DNA of 43,974 nt from Flavobacteriales bacterium (GCA_947463095.1 CANHRE010000012.1:1-43974), one strand, 5' to 3'; positions 1 through 9,350 are shown, counted from the first letter of the stretch. Numbers and translations: made by a program. The notes: generated from the letters alone by a model not told the origin.

Positions 1-1251
1 AGAGAGGCTGAAACGGCTTACAAGCTGAAGCTCGGCCTGTTCCCGGTTTGGCGCTTTCCTGATTAATTCAATGACTTCATCCAGGTTATCAATGGCTATC
101 AACAAGCCTTCCAGGATGTGGATACGCTTTTTCGCTTCAGACAACAAGTATTTGGTGCGTCGAACCACCACTTCATGGCGGTGATTTACAAAATGCTTGA
201 TCAATCCGCGCAGATTCAGTAATTCCGGCTTGCCGTTTACCAGTGCAATGTTATTCACCGAGAAACTGCTTTGCAGCGGAGTGAACTTGAATAATTGGTT
301 TAATACGATATTAGGAATAGCATCGCGCTTCAGCTCAAATACAATGCGCATACCTTGTCTGCCACTCTCGTCGCGCAGCGCTGAAATTCCTTCAATAACC
401 TTTTCATTGATGAGTTCAACGGTTTTAACGATGATTTGGGAAGGAGTTACCTGGTAAGGCACCTCATTCACTACAATCATGTCTTTGCCAGTTGCTGTAG
501 TTTCAAATTCCGCTTTACCGCGAACCACCACACGTCCACGTCCGGTATTTATAGCATCGCGTATACCTTCCATGCCATAAATCACCCCTCCGGTTGGGAA
601 GTCTGGCCCTTTGATGTACTGCATCAACTCAACCTCGGTGATGTCTTGATTGTCAACATACGCGATAATTCCTTCGCATACTTCTCGGAGGTTATGCGGC
701 GGCATATTGGTGGCCATACCTACGGCAATACCGGATGCACCATTCACCAATAAATTCGGAATCTTAGCGGGCATCACGGAAGGTTCTTCCAGGCTGTCAT
801 CGAAATTCGGCCTGAAGTCAACGGTGTCTTTTTCCAGGTCCACCATCATATCTTCAGCAAGGCGACGCAAACGCGCTTCTGTGTAACGCATGGCAGCGGG
901 TGGATCTCCATCAATTGAACCGAAGTTACCCTGGCCGTCAACCATGGTATAACGCAAACTCCAGTCCTGCGCCATTCGAACCATGGTATCGTAAACCGAA
1001 GAATCACCGTGCGGGTGATACTTTCCAAGAACTTCCCCAACAATTCTCGCTGATTTTTTATAGGGCCTGTTTGGTGCCAGCCCCAATTCACTCATTCCAT
1101 AAAGCACCCTGCGGTGCACTGGCTTCAAACCGTCGCGTACATCCGGAAGCGCCCTGCTTACAATCACCGACATTGAATAATCAATGTAGGCGGTCTTCAT
1201 CTCGTCCTCGATATTAATCGGAATGATTTTCTCGTTTAATGCATCACTCAT
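1..1251 (-). CDS. gyrA: DNA gyrase subunit A, 5' part (cut by window start)
   Basis: GyrA is the DNA breakage-reunion subunit of the type II topoisomerase that introduces negative supercoils. The reading frame starts at an ATG at 1251 and stays open for 417 codons to the window edge, so the C-terminal half, including the beta-pinwheel domain, is missing here. The N-terminus carries the GyrA signature [20 protein letters not shown] around residues 24-43. The catalytic tyrosine is Y123 in [10 protein letters not shown]. The quinolone-resistance region reads [11 protein letters not shown], with S84 and D88 at the positions of E. coli S83 and D87, that is, the susceptible-type residues. ParC is the alternative, but the N-terminus fits Bacteroidota GyrA. 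It points the same way as mutS, which lies downstream in neither operon nor overlap (mutS is transcribed towards it). Confidence 0.95.
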   Translation of the reverse strand, partial: MSDALNEKIIPINIEDEMKTAYIDYSMSVIVSRALPDVRDGLKPVHRRVLYGMSELGLAPNRPYKKSARIVGEVLGKYHPHGDSSVYDTMVRMAQDWSLRYTMVDGQGNFGSIDGDPPAAMRYTEARLRRLAEDMMVDLEKDTVDFRPNFDDSLEEPSVMPAKIPNLLVNGASGIAVGMATNMPPHNLREVCEGIIAYVDNQDITEVELMQYIKGPDFPTGGVIYGMEGIRDAINTGRGRVVVRGKAEFETTATGKDMIVVNEVPYQVTPSQIIVKTVELINEKVIEGISALRDESGRQGMRIVFELKRDAIPNIVLNQLFKFTPLQSSFSVNNIALVNGKPELLNLRGLIKHFVNHRHEVVVRRTKYLLSEAKKRIHILEGLLIAIDNLDEVIELIRKAPNREQAELQLVSRFSLS

Positions 1252-1413
1252 GGCTAGTGCGTCAAATTTCCCCGCAAGTTAAGCATGGATAAGCCCTTTC
1301 AGGACTGGCATTACGCACACATTGTAGACATTTTAGGAACATCAAAGGCACCCTGCCCCTATCCCCTTCCCTATGCTATAGTAAGAATACAGCTAACAAA
1401 GTATAAACTACTA

Positions 1414-4017
1414 CTAATCAAGCATTTGCTTGATTTCATTTAGTTTAAAAAGTGCTTCCACAGGCGACAGTGAATTGATATCAATCAGTTCCAGTTTTTG
1501 ACGAATGCCTGCCAGTACCGGATCGCTGAGGCTGAACATTTGCAATTGGGCTGTTTCCCGGGGTTGAAGCTTGCGGGTAGTTTCCCTGCCTGTGGCGCTG
1601 CTGCGGTCCTCTTCCAGCCTAGCCAGGATTTCATCAGCCCGCTGTGTTACCACACTTGGGATACCGGCCATTCGGGCAACATGAATACCGAAGCTGTGTT
1701 CGCTGCCTCCGGGCTTCATTTTCCTGAGAAATACCACATGTTGTTCGTATTCCCTGATGCTGATGTGAAAGTTGTGAACGCCTTCCAGTTTGGCCTCCAG
1801 CTCGTTCAATTCGTGATAGTGCGTGGCAAACAGGGTTTTAGGTTTTTCAGCATGCGTGGCCAGGAATTCCGCAATGCTCCAGGCCAGTGAAATGCCGTCA
1901 TAGGTGCTTGTTCCGCGGCCAATTTCATCAAGTATGATTAAACTGCGGCTGCTAACGTTATTCAGGATGCTGGCTGTTTCAATCATTTCCACCATGAAGG
2001 TACTTTCCCCCAGGCTGATGTTATCGCTTGCCCCTACACGGGTATAAATCTTGTCAACAAGCCCAATTTGGGCACTGCTGCAAGGTACAAAACAGCCTAT
2101 TTGAGCAAGCAATACCGCCAAAGCGGTTTGACGCAATATGGCGCTTTTCCCGCTCATGTTGGGCCCGGTTAGGATGATCATGCGCTGCTGTTCGCTGTTT
2201 AGCTTTATGTCGTTGGGTATATAGTCAGTCCCCGGTGGAAGTTGACGCTCAATGACCGGATGCCGTAAATCTTTAATGTCCAAATCCAGGCCTTCCGTTA
2301 TAAGAGGTCGCACATAAGCATTCAACCTGCTTATTCCAGCAAAAGCCGCCAGGCAATCCAGCTTGGCCAAAACGCCCGCATTAACCTGCATCGGTGCCAC
2401 ATGTTCAGCCATGCGTTGCACAAACTCATTCCAATGGTGTTGCTCGAGTGCCGCAATGCGCTCTTCCGCATTCAGGATTTTCTCTTCATAGGTTTTAAGC
2501 TCTGGCGTGATGTAACGTTCGGCACCGGTTAGCGTTTGTTTCCGTACCCAGGAATCAGGAACTTTATCCTTATGGGCATTGGTAACTTCAATGTAGTAGC
2601 CAAAAACATTGTTGAAGGCTACCTTTAGTGAAGTGATACCGGTTTGTTCCGCTTCCCGCCGCTGCAAGTTGGCCAGATATTCCTTGCCGCTGCTGGCCAT
2701 ATTGCGCAGTTCATCCAGTTCAGGTAAGATCCCTTCTTTCAGGATTCCGCCTTTGGCCGCTATGGCCGGAGCATCTTCGCTGATGGACTTTTCAATCAGT
2801 TCACATACCGTGAGGCATGGATTGAGCTGATCGGCCAGTTGCCTGATGGACGCAGCCTCACTGTTGAGCAGCAGTTCACGCAACCGACCGGTATGGCGCA
2901 GGGACCTGGCCAATTGCACCATCTCTCTTGGGTTTACCCTAGCCAGTGCCACTTTTCCTGTAAGTCGTTGAACATCACCTATCTGCAGCAATTGTTCACC
3001 GGAAAGTTCAAGTTGTTCCGGATGGGCAAAAAACCATTCCACACATTCGTGGCGTTCGTTGATAGGTCCTGCTTCCTTCAATGGCAATACCAACCAGTGC
3101 CGAAGCAGCCGAGCACCCATGGGTGTACGGGTTTGGTCCAGTATTTCCAGCAGGCTCTTACCTCCCGGAAATAATGGCTGCAGCAGCTCCAGATTTCTGA
3201 TGGTGAAGCCGTCCAGCCATAAATACTTCTCCCTGTCTATTCGGCTGATGCCACTGATATGTCCGGGCTGATGATGCCTGGTTTGCTCCAGATAATGCAG
3301 GATGGCTCCTGCAGAAATGCAGGCCTGTTTCCATTCAGATATGCCAAATCCTTTCAGCGATGCCACTTGAAACTGGCGCAACAGCTTTTCCGTTCCGTAG
3401 GTCTCGGAATATACCCAATCATCTAATAACTGAGTAAACCATTTATCGCCAAATAACGATGTAAACTCTTTAATGCTGTTTCTGGATAGCAGTACTTCGC
3501 TTGGCTTAAAGCTGTGCAACAGTTTACCGGCATAATCACTGTCGCCCTGGGCAGTCAGAAACTCACCAGTGCTGATGTCCAGAAACGACAAACCGTGTTC
3601 CTGATCGTTGACCGACCACGAGGCCAGGTAGTTGCTGCTTTTTGATTCCAGCACTTTATCGTTCACGGATACCCCTGGCGTTACCAATTCGGTTACGCCT
3701 CTTTTCACGATAGTTTTCGTTTGCTTGGGATCCTCTAATTGATCACAAATGGCCACCCTGTGGCCTGCCCGAACCAGCTTAGGGAGATAATTATCCAGCG
3801 AATGGTAAGGGAAACCGGCAAGTTCCATTTCAGAAGCTGCGCCATTGGCCCTTTTGGTGAGCACAATGCCCAATACGTTGCTTGCAACACGCGCATCTTC
3901 GCCGAATGTTTCGTAAAAATCCCCAACCCTGAACAGCAACAGCGCACCCGGATATTCCGCCTTGATGCTGTTGTATTGTTTCATCAGCGGGGTTTCTTTG
4001 TCTGTTGCCTTGGCCAT
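1414..4017 (-). CDS. mutS: DNA mismatch repair protein MutS
   Basis: MutS recognises base mismatches and small loops and, with ATP, recruits MutL. The product has 867 residues, close to the 853 of E. coli MutS. The mismatch-binding F-x-E motif is in GDFYETF (F34, E36). The ATPase domain has the Walker A GPNMSGKS (618-625, K624) and the downstream STFMVEM and LDEIGRGTSTYDG motifs, followed by the FATHYHEL segment typical of the family. The start ATG at 4017 gives a normal N-terminus for MutS1. It is transcribed away from the trmH-like gene at 4121, with about 100 bases between the two starts. I see no clear terminator in the 160 bases between its stop and gyrA. Confidence 0.97.
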   Translation of the reverse strand: MAKATDKETPLMKQYNSIKAEYPGALLLFRVGDFYETFGEDARVASNVLGIVLTKRANGAASEMELAGFPYHSLDNYLPKLVRAGHRVAICDQLEDPKQTKTIVKRGVTELVTPGVSVNDKVLESKSSNYLASWSVNDQEHGLSFLDISTGEFLTAQGDSDYAGKLLHSFKPSEVLLSRNSIKEFTSLFGDKWFTQLLDDWVYSETYGTEKLLRQFQVASLKGFGISEWKQACISAGAILHYLEQTRHHQPGHISGISRIDREKYLWLDGFTIRNLELLQPLFPGGKSLLEILDQTRTPMGARLLRHWLVLPLKEAGPINERHECVEWFFAHPEQLELSGEQLLQIGDVQRLTGKVALARVNPREMVQLARSLRHTGRLRELLLNSEAASIRQLADQLNPCLTVCELIEKSISEDAPAIAAKGGILKEGILPELDELRNMASSGKEYLANLQRREAEQTGITSLKVAFNNVFGYYIEVTNAHKDKVPDSWVRKQTLTGAERYITPELKTYEEKILNAEERIAALEQHHWNEFVQRMAEHVAPMQVNAGVLAKLDCLAAFAGISRLNAYVRPLITEGLDLDIKDLRHPVIERQLPPGTDYIPNDIKLNSEQQRMIILTGPNMSGKSAILRQTALAVLLAQIGCFVPCSSAQIGLVDKIYTRVGASDNISLGESTFMVEMIETASILNNVSSRSLIILDEIGRGTSTYDGISLAWSIAEFLATHAEKPKTLFATHYHELNELEAKLEGVHNFHISIREYEQHVVFLRKMKPGGSEHSFGIHVARMAGIPSVVTQRADEILARLEEDRSSATGRETTRKLQPRETAQLQMFSLSDPVLAGIRQKLELIDINSLSPVEALFKLNEIKQMLD

Positions 4018-4111
4018 TTTCCCGCAATTTATACTTGTTCATTAGCCTTTAAATGAACATCTTTTCCCAAGGTTTATAAAGGTTGACCGGCTGCAGCTTT
4101 ACAGGAAATTG

Positions 4112-4119
4112 TAGATTTG
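4112..4119 (+). promoter_or_regulatory. -7 box TAGATTTG before the TrmH-like gene
   Basis: TAGATTTG matches the Bacteroidota -7 consensus TAnnTTTG exactly. It ends one base before the ATG at 4121, so a transcript from it would be leaderless or would begin between the two tandem ATGs (4121 and 4124). No TTG lies at the expected 19-21 base spacing, so only half of the promoter pattern is present. Confidence 0.4.
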
Positions 4120-4120
4120 C

Positions 4121-4654
4121 ATGATGCCTGACAAGCTTCATCTTACTGAATTGAATCGCCTGAGCATCAGCGATTTCAAGTTGGCCGCCAAGCGTTCGGT
4201 TGACCTCATTTTGCTGAATATTCGCAGTGCCGGAAATGTAGGATCCATGTTTCGCTCTGCAGATGCCTTTTGCATCAATAAAATCTGGCTTTGCGGAATT
4301 ACACCGCAACCTCCAGACAGGGAATTGAGTAAAACGGCCCTTGGCGCTGATCAGAGCATGAGTTGGGAATACCGAAGTGATGCCATTTCTTTGGTCCGCG
4401 AATTGAAACAGCAGGATTATCGAATCATTGCCGTGGAACATACCACGGCTTCAAGGCCGTTGAATGACCTCAGGCCCATCACACAACCCGTTGCCTTTGT
4501 TATGGGTAACGAAGTTTTTGGTGTTGATAATCCTGTATTGGAATGTTGTGATTCATGTGTTGAAATCCCTCAATTTGGCACCAAGCATTCCCTGAATGTT
4601 TCGGTTTGCGCAGGCATTGTTCTATGGCACTATACGCACCAAATACAGGGATAA
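4121..4654 (+). CDS. TrmH/SpoU-family RNA 2'-O-methyltransferase
   Basis: This is a SPOUT-fold methyltransferase that would transfer a methyl group from S-adenosylmethionine to a ribose 2'-OH in tRNA or rRNA. The 177-residue length fits the short, single-domain TrmH-like proteins without an RNA-binding extension. The three family motifs are visible: NIRSAGNVGSMFRSADAF (about 33-50), VMGNEVFGVD (about 126-135) and KHSLNVSVCAGIVLWH near the C-terminus, which forms the knotted SAM site. There are two tandem ATGs; the first is used here, but the promoter-like box ending at 4119 would favour the second (4124). Which nucleotide it modifies cannot be told from sequence. The next gene begins 39 bases downstream. 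Confidence 0.9.
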   Translation: MMPDKLHLTELNRLSISDFKLAAKRSVDLILLNIRSAGNVGSMFRSADAFCINKIWLCGITPQPPDRELSKTALGADQSMSWEYRSDAISLVRELKQQDYRIIAVEHTTASRPLNDLRPITQPVAFVMGNEVFGVDNPVLECCDSCVEIPQFGTKHSLNVSVCAGIVLWHYTHQIQG

Positions 4655-4693
4655 CATATTCGGTATGACTATTGACTTCATTAAAGCAATCAC

Positions 4694-6736
4694 ATGAATC
4701 GCTTATTGCTTCTACTCCTGCCTTTGGCCTTTGCAGGTGCCCTGCAGTCCCAGAATACACCCGACGGACGAAGTGCGGTGCGTCTGGAACAGGATCGTAT
4801 TGATATGCTGGATGGCATGGCCGATTTGGAGTTGCATTTCCCCAACCCGTCGCTCACCCGCAGAGCAAAACACTTGTATTTTGAACTGATTGACCGCATC
4901 TCCGGGCATATTGAGTTGAATTATCCCTCAGAAACGGAATACTGGAATACGCTTGCTCAGGATCTGGCTGGCATCAATCGCACCAATATGCAATTTCTGA
5001 GCAGCTACGAACAATATTTTGATTTATTGGACCAGATCCTCAGCCATCCAGGTGATTCAAGGGAATTGGAACTGGTGCAAAACCGGGTACTGATTGGCCT
5101 GAAAATGATGCCTTACCTGCTGAAACGACCCTGGTGCAGGAGTTTTCTGAACTATGCTGCCGGAGTTTTCCCTTATGAAGTGCTCAGGGTATATCAAGAC
5201 TTCAGCAATGAAGGCTATGCATTAGAAATCCTGGAACAAGTGGCCATCCATGATCCAAATGCCATGAAGCAATATCTCGGAACTTACCATCCCGTGAACA
5301 TGCTGATCCAAACAAGCAATGATCCAGTGGTACAAACCCTTATCGACATTCATATAAGTCAAGGCTCAAGGGCACGCAGCTATACACTGATAGACTGGAT
5401 TTACAAGGGAAAATTTACACTAGAAGCGGCTGAAGCCTTGTGCAATAATGAAGATGCCTATTTCGGGAAATTGGTTGAATTGCGAAAAAGCAAGCAAATT
5501 CTCGGGGCCTATTCGGTTGATCAGGAATTGGGAGCCATAGCCCTGGATAAAATAAGGCACATGAATCTGTTGCACGACGAATCTGATGAAGTTCGCTTTG
5601 CTTCCGTGCGCTACAACAGTGCAGAAGAACTCTATTCCCTGATGGTTTATGGTCAGGAAGAAATTTTCACTTCCACGTTCAACGGATTGTTTAAGCGATT
5701 TATGGCGCGAAGGCCTGATTCCTCAGGATTTGGCTTTCTGAAACGCATGGGCATGAACAAGTTCAGAACCTTCGTGAAAATGTGCGCCGGTTACAATACC
5801 CTGCAAAGTTTCCTGAATACCATGGAGCCCTTTGAGCGTGTGGTGCTGATGGACGAAGTAGTGAAGGGCATTGACCGCACCGGAGGCAATCTAGCTCCCG
5901 CTGTTGAAGTTGCCGATATTTTCGGCAGCATTACAGACCCTCAACTGAAAGAGAAGTTTATTCAGCGATTGGAAAAGGAATTGTCGAATAACATCGCCCA
6001 GGGCCATGATTACGGCATCAGGCTGTTTGGATTCCTTTATAAATTGGCCGGAAAAGATCCTCAAGCATTAACCGGGCCCGCTTATCGCTTCGATATTCCC
6101 GACCTGGCTGGCATTGAAAGTCAACTGCTATTTCCAGGTGGGAAACATGTACAACTTCATGTGTTCTATAATGATGATGATGGAGAGTCCTCCTATAATT
6201 CATTCGTTCAAACGTTTTATAACGATAAAATAAACTGGCAGGTAACGCCTTCCGGGATGTACACCTTGATCAGTGCAAAGACCGGACAAAAGGTGGTGAT
6301 TTACGCCAATAAGCCAGAATTTCACGATGAAGCCATACCCCAGCTGCAAGAATTATTTGAGAAAGACAAACACGAGCCTGATTTAGTCGTTCATCGCGGA
6401 CACAGCTACCACTTAAGCGGAACCATTGCGCTGCTGGGAAGCAACACCCGGGTTGCCATCCTGGGAAGCTGTGGAGGTTATCAGAACATCAGCCGGGTGC
6501 TTGACCAAGCCGCTGAGGCACAGATTGTTTCCTCCAAGCAAATAGGAACCTTTACGGTAAATAATGTGCTGCTAAAAGATTTGAGCGATATGCTGCGCGA
6601 AGGAAAAAACCTGAACTGGCAGGAACTCTGGGCGCAACTTGACCGCAAACTCGCCAGCAACAATCGCTGGGCAGATTATATCCCGCCTTATAAGAACCTT
6701 GGCATGAGGTTTATCAAAGCATTCCAGCAAATATGA
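4694..6736 (+). CDS. secreted protein with C-terminal caspase-like (clan CD) signature
   Basis: I do not recognise the whole protein as a named family. It has 680 residues and begins with a signal peptide (MNRLLLLLLPLAFAGALQSQ). Residues about 25-460 look alpha-helical and repetitive in character, with no catalytic motif that I know. From about residue 475 the character changes to alternating beta and alpha, with DLVVHRGHSYH (H567, H570) followed by RVAILGSCGGY (C593). A hydrophobic strand ending in His, then a second strand ending in S-C-G-G, is the arrangement of clan CD cysteine peptidases (caspase, gingipain, separase, CHAT). The His-Cys spacing of 23-26 residues is short but similar to separase. 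Peptidase activity is an inference. Its stop overlaps the start of the next gene by ATGA (6733-6736), so the two are translationally coupled. Confidence 0.75.
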   Translation: MNRLLLLLLPLAFAGALQSQNTPDGRSAVRLEQDRIDMLDGMADLELHFPNPSLTRRAKHLYFELIDRISGHIELNYPSETEYWNTLAQDLAGINRTNMQFLSSYEQYFDLLDQILSHPGDSRELELVQNRVLIGLKMMPYLLKRPWCRSFLNYAAGVFPYEVLRVYQDFSNEGYALEILEQVAIHDPNAMKQYLGTYHPVNMLIQTSNDPVVQTLIDIHISQGSRARSYTLIDWIYKGKFTLEAAEALCNNEDAYFGKLVELRKSKQILGAYSVDQELGAIALDKIRHMNLLHDESDEVRFASVRYNSAEELYSLMVYGQEEIFTSTFNGLFKRFMARRPDSSGFGFLKRMGMNKFRTFVKMCAGYNTLQSFLNTMEPFERVVLMDEVVKGIDRTGGNLAPAVEVADIFGSITDPQLKEKFIQRLEKELSNNIAQGHDYGIRLFGFLYKLAGKDPQALTGPAYRFDIPDLAGIESQLLFPGGKHVQLHVFYNDDDGESSYNSFVQTFYNDKINWQVTPSGMYTLISAKTGQKVVIYANKPEFHDEAIPQLQELFEKDKHEPDLVVHRGHSYHLSGTIALLGSNTRVAILGSCGGYQNISRVLDQAAEAQIVSSKQIGTFTVNNVLLKDLSDMLREGKNLNWQELWAQLDRKLASNNRWADYIPPYKNLGMRFIKAFQQI

Positions 6737-7320
6737 TTGCAGCCGGAAAATGGTTGTGTTATCTGTTCACTATGGCATTGCTGTTTAGTGCAGGAATGTT
6801 GATACAGCGTCGCACTCAGCCACCCGCAAAGGTTTTGGTTTTTGATTCATTTGTCAGTCGCCAACAATCCAACATGCCCAGCCTGCTGCTCTGGGTGAAT
6901 GGCACTTGTCCGTTAAGCAGACAGTATGTGCCGCATTTAAAACACATCATTCAGCAAGCAAGTCTTTGGAACTGGAATACAGTGCTGGTTTCTGTTCAGG
7001 ATAGTGTTTGTGATCCCCTGTTCAGGCAGCTTGGAGTTTCATGGCATGTTCAGGATACCCAGGCCCTTTTGGCAAATTGGTTTAATGTATCCGTCATTCC
7101 AACGGCAATGCTCTTCAGGTCTTTCCCCGATACGAAAAATGTTGCAGCAGGACTGGTTTATCAGGGTGCTATTGACAACTGGGCTTCGGAAACCGGAAAG
7201 CATCGCCAAAACATAGACGAACATTTTCTGCAGGACGCCATGGAGGATCTGCATTCCGGGCACTCCATCCGGAACAGAAATACAAAACCTTTTGGATGTT
7301 TCATCGAATATAACCAATGA
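6733..7320 (+). CDS. membrane-anchored thioredoxin-fold (redoxin-like) protein
   Basis: The 195-residue product has an N-terminal hydrophobic segment (about 8-24) that would anchor or export it, followed by a thioredoxin-like domain. The strand LLLWVNG leads into TCPLSRQYVPHL, placing C59 at the active-site position with a C-x-x-S arrangement. A VIP segment around residue 120 fits the cis-proline loop. Two more cysteines, C93 and C189 (in PFGCFIEY near the C-terminus), could act as resolving partners. The single active-site Cys suggests a peroxiredoxin-like or disulfide-handling role, not a CXXC oxidoreductase. It overlaps both neighbours by ATGA, so it is likely made in step with the protease-like protein and the heme/copper lipoprotein. 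A comparable domain is, to my recollection, fused to the copper monooxygenase in some other bacteria. Confidence 0.8.
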   Translation: MIAAGKWLCYLFTMALLFSAGMLIQRRTQPPAKVLVFDSFVSRQQSNMPSLLLWVNGTCPLSRQYVPHLKHIIQQASLWNWNTVLVSVQDSVCDPLFRQLGVSWHVQDTQALLANWFNVSVIPTAMLFRSFPDTKNVAAGLVYQGAIDNWASETGKHRQNIDEHFLQDAMEDLHSGHSIRNRNTKPFGCFIEYNQ

Positions 7321-8708
7321 AATTTACGCACAAAAGAATAGATATCTTTACGATAAGTGCTGCACTTCTACTGGCAGCCTGCAATGGAAGTTTCACGGAT
7401 CACAATGCCGTCACCCATCCTACCTATCACAGGGATGTGGCACCCATACTCAGCATGAATTGCGTTCCCTGCCATCGTCCCGGCGGCGGCGGCCCCTTTC
7501 CTCTGGAACAATATCAGCAGGTAAGACAGAAGGCGCGCACCATAGCACGGGTTGTCGCTTCAGGATTCATGCCTCCCTGGCCTGCAGATCCAGGCTATCA
7601 GCACTTTCTGGGTGAACGGGTGCTAAATGACACCCAAAAACGCATTATTGCCAACTGGGTACAACAAGGTTGTCCGGAAGGCGCACGCTCCGCTAATTCC
7701 ATTAAAAAATCAGGCTTCCTGAACTACCAATCGGCCATAGGGAAACCGGATCTGGTGCTGGAATTAACACCTGTAAGCCTGAAGGGCGACCGAAGCGATC
7801 GGTTCTTCCTCTCCAAGGTATGCGGCAGCTTGCCGAAGGATACCTGGGTTCGGGCTATTGAATTTGTGCCTGGAATTCCTGGACTGGTGCACCATTTCAA
7901 CGGACACATCATCAATTATACGCAGGCACGTAAGAACCATGAAAGTGGGCTGCGGGTGAAAGAAGTAGTTGCAGGAACATATGATGCAGTTTTCCCCGAG
8001 TTGGAATTATTCAACGATGACGGAAGCATTCCGGAACGGATCCACAGCGCAGTAAATTACTTACCGGGGATGAGCGCAAGGCTTTTGCCTGAGGGCCTGG
8101 GAACGGTGCGGCTGAACAATCGGTTTGCCATTGTTGGCAATGATTTGCATTATGGTCCGGCTGAGCGAGATACGCTGGACAAGAGCCGCATCAACCTGTT
8201 TTTCAGCAAGGTGCCGCCCAGTAGGGCTGTTCATGAACTTATGCTGGGTACCAATGGCGTGTCCAAACCCAATCCCCCCTTATTTGTGCCCGCCGGGCGA
8301 AATTCTCGCCATTTCTGCCGGTTCCGGGTCAACCAGGATATCAGCTTGATTTCTGTAAATCCGCACATGCACCTGCTTGGAAAAAGCATCAGGGTATATG
8401 CCTTAAAACCCAACGGCGATACGGTGCGCATCATCAGCATTCCTCAATGGGATTTCCGCTGGCAATACCTATACACTTTTACGCATTTGATGCGCATACC
8501 TGCGGGAAGTGAACTGGTAGTGGACGCAGTTTTCGACAATACAGCAAACAATCCCAACAACCCTAATAAGCCCCCTAAAGACATCGCAGAGCGCCTTGAA
8601 TTTGGCGGAGCAAGCATGCGCGCCAGTGATGAGATGCTTCAATGCATCATCAATTGGACTCCTTACCGCAAAGGCGACGAGCACCTCAGTCTGAAATCCG
8701 GGCTGTGA
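7317..8708 (+). CDS. lipoprotein with c-type heme motif and copper type II monooxygenase domain
   Basis: This 463-residue lipoprotein (lipobox LLAAC, C22) carries a heme-c attachment motif, C49-V-P-C52-H53, within a cytochrome-c-like segment (about 35-125). The rest resembles the copper type II, ascorbate-dependent monooxygenases (peptidylglycine hydroxylating monooxygenase, dopamine beta-hydroxylase). The copper ligands of that family can be matched one by one: the His pair H192-H193 and the HYG histidine H278 for the first copper, and the H-x-H pair H350/H352 with M440 in SDEM for the second copper. The family hydroxylates C-H bonds using O2 and external electrons. The heme in the same chain suggests a built-in electron path (inference). 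The substrate is unknown. It is the last gene of an ATGA-coupled trio, and the rplS terminator lies just beyond. Confidence 0.85.
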   Translation: MKFTHKRIDIFTISAALLLAACNGSFTDHNAVTHPTYHRDVAPILSMNCVPCHRPGGGGPFPLEQYQQVRQKARTIARVVASGFMPPWPADPGYQHFLGERVLNDTQKRIIANWVQQGCPEGARSANSIKKSGFLNYQSAIGKPDLVLELTPVSLKGDRSDRFFLSKVCGSLPKDTWVRAIEFVPGIPGLVHHFNGHIINYTQARKNHESGLRVKEVVAGTYDAVFPELELFNDDGSIPERIHSAVNYLPGMSARLLPEGLGTVRLNNRFAIVGNDLHYGPAERDTLDKSRINLFFSKVPPSRAVHELMLGTNGVSKPNPPLFVPAGRNSRHFCRFRVNQDISLISVNPHMHLLGKSIRVYALKPNGDTVRIISIPQWDFRWQYLYTFTHLMRIPAGSELVVDAVFDNTANNPNNPNKPPKDIAERLEFGGASMRASDEMLQCIINWTPYRKGDEHLSLKSGL

Positions 8709-8723
8709 TTTAGCCAACAGGCC

Positions 8724-8749
8724 AAAAAAAAACCCCGGAAATACCGGGG
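8724..8749 (-). terminator. intrinsic terminator of rplS
   Basis: A 6-bp GC stem (8733-8738 pairing with 8744-8749, loop of five bases) is followed, in the direction of rplS transcription, by a run of nine T. On the plus strand the trailing T-run is weak, so it would end transcription of the heme/copper lipoprotein gene less efficiently. Confidence 0.85.
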
Positions 8750-8772
8750 CTTCTAAATTATTTTCAGGGATA

Positions 8773-9120
8773 TTAAGACCTTTTTTCCTTGATGCGGGCG
8801 GCCTTACCAATGCTTTTGCGCAGATAGAAAATACGTGCTCTTCTAACCTTACCGCGCCTGTTTACTTCTATTTTATCGATGAAGGGGCTGTGCAATGGGA
8901 AGATGCGTTCAACACCTACACCATTCGAAATTTTGCGAACCGTAAAGGTTTCTGTCACACCGGCATTGCGGCGCTGAATTACATCGCCCTGAAACAACTG
9001 GATACGCTCCTTGTTGCCTTCCTTAATTTTGTAGTGCACAGTTACACGGTCACCGGCTTTGAAATCGGGTATTTCCTGGCGCAGGTATTCAGCACTGATT
9101 GCTTTAACTATAGGATTCAT
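8773..9120 (-). CDS. rplS: 50S ribosomal protein L19
   Basis: L19 sits at the interface of the 30S and 50S subunits. The 115-residue length is normal. Recognisable segments are [31 protein letters not shown], and the highly conserved [20 protein letters not shown] and [12 protein letters not shown]. The start ATG at 9120 gives the standard N-terminus. It stands alone here, without the trmD/rimM neighbours found in many bacteria, and has its own full-pattern promoter (9141-9170) and strong terminator (8724-8749), so it is a single-gene transcription unit. Confidence 0.98.
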   Translation of the reverse strand: MNPIVKAISAEYLRQEIPDFKAGDRVTVHYKIKEGNKERIQLFQGDVIQRRNAGVTETFTVRKISNGVGVERIFPLHSPFIDKIEVNRRGKVRRARIFYLRKSIGKAARIKEKRS

Positions 9121-9140
9121 CGTGTTGGTGAATGGGGCTG

Positions 9141-9170
9141 CAAATGTAGGAATTGTTTCTCAAATAACAA
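9141..9170 (-). promoter_or_regulatory. rplS promoter (TTG-N19-TACATTTG)
   Basis: Reading the minus strand, TTG at 9170-9168 is followed after exactly 19 bases by TACATTTG at 9148-9141. This matches the Bacteroidota pattern of a -33 TTG and a -7 TAnnTTTG. The box ends 20 bases before the rplS ATG, leaving a short leader. It is one of the best promoter matches in the window. Confidence 0.7.
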
Positions 9171-9338
9171 CGATGTACCGCCCTTTTAACGCAAATGTAC
9201 ATGCAGATTCACCGTTGAAGCCTTTTTTGGCGCATGCGCTTCATGGCTCTTCCATGCTCCCGATGTGCAACATAACATACAGCACGCGTTTACCATCATG
9301 AAATAAAGCCCTCCGCAACCTAATCAACCCATGAATGT

Positions 9339-9346
9339 TAATATTG
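9339..9346 (+). promoter_or_regulatory. possible -7 box before the AlkB-like gene
   Basis: TAATATTG differs from TAnnTTTG at one base and ends four bases before the ATG at 9351. A transcript from it would be leaderless or nearly so. No -33 TTG is present at the usual distance, so this is a weak call. Confidence 0.3.
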
Positions 9347-9350
9347 CATC

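Noticed and set aside
9230-9239. Palindrome GCGCATGCGC between rplS and the AlkB-like gene
   Set aside because: Ten bases, single copy, no flanking promoter element; likely chance in an intergenic gap.
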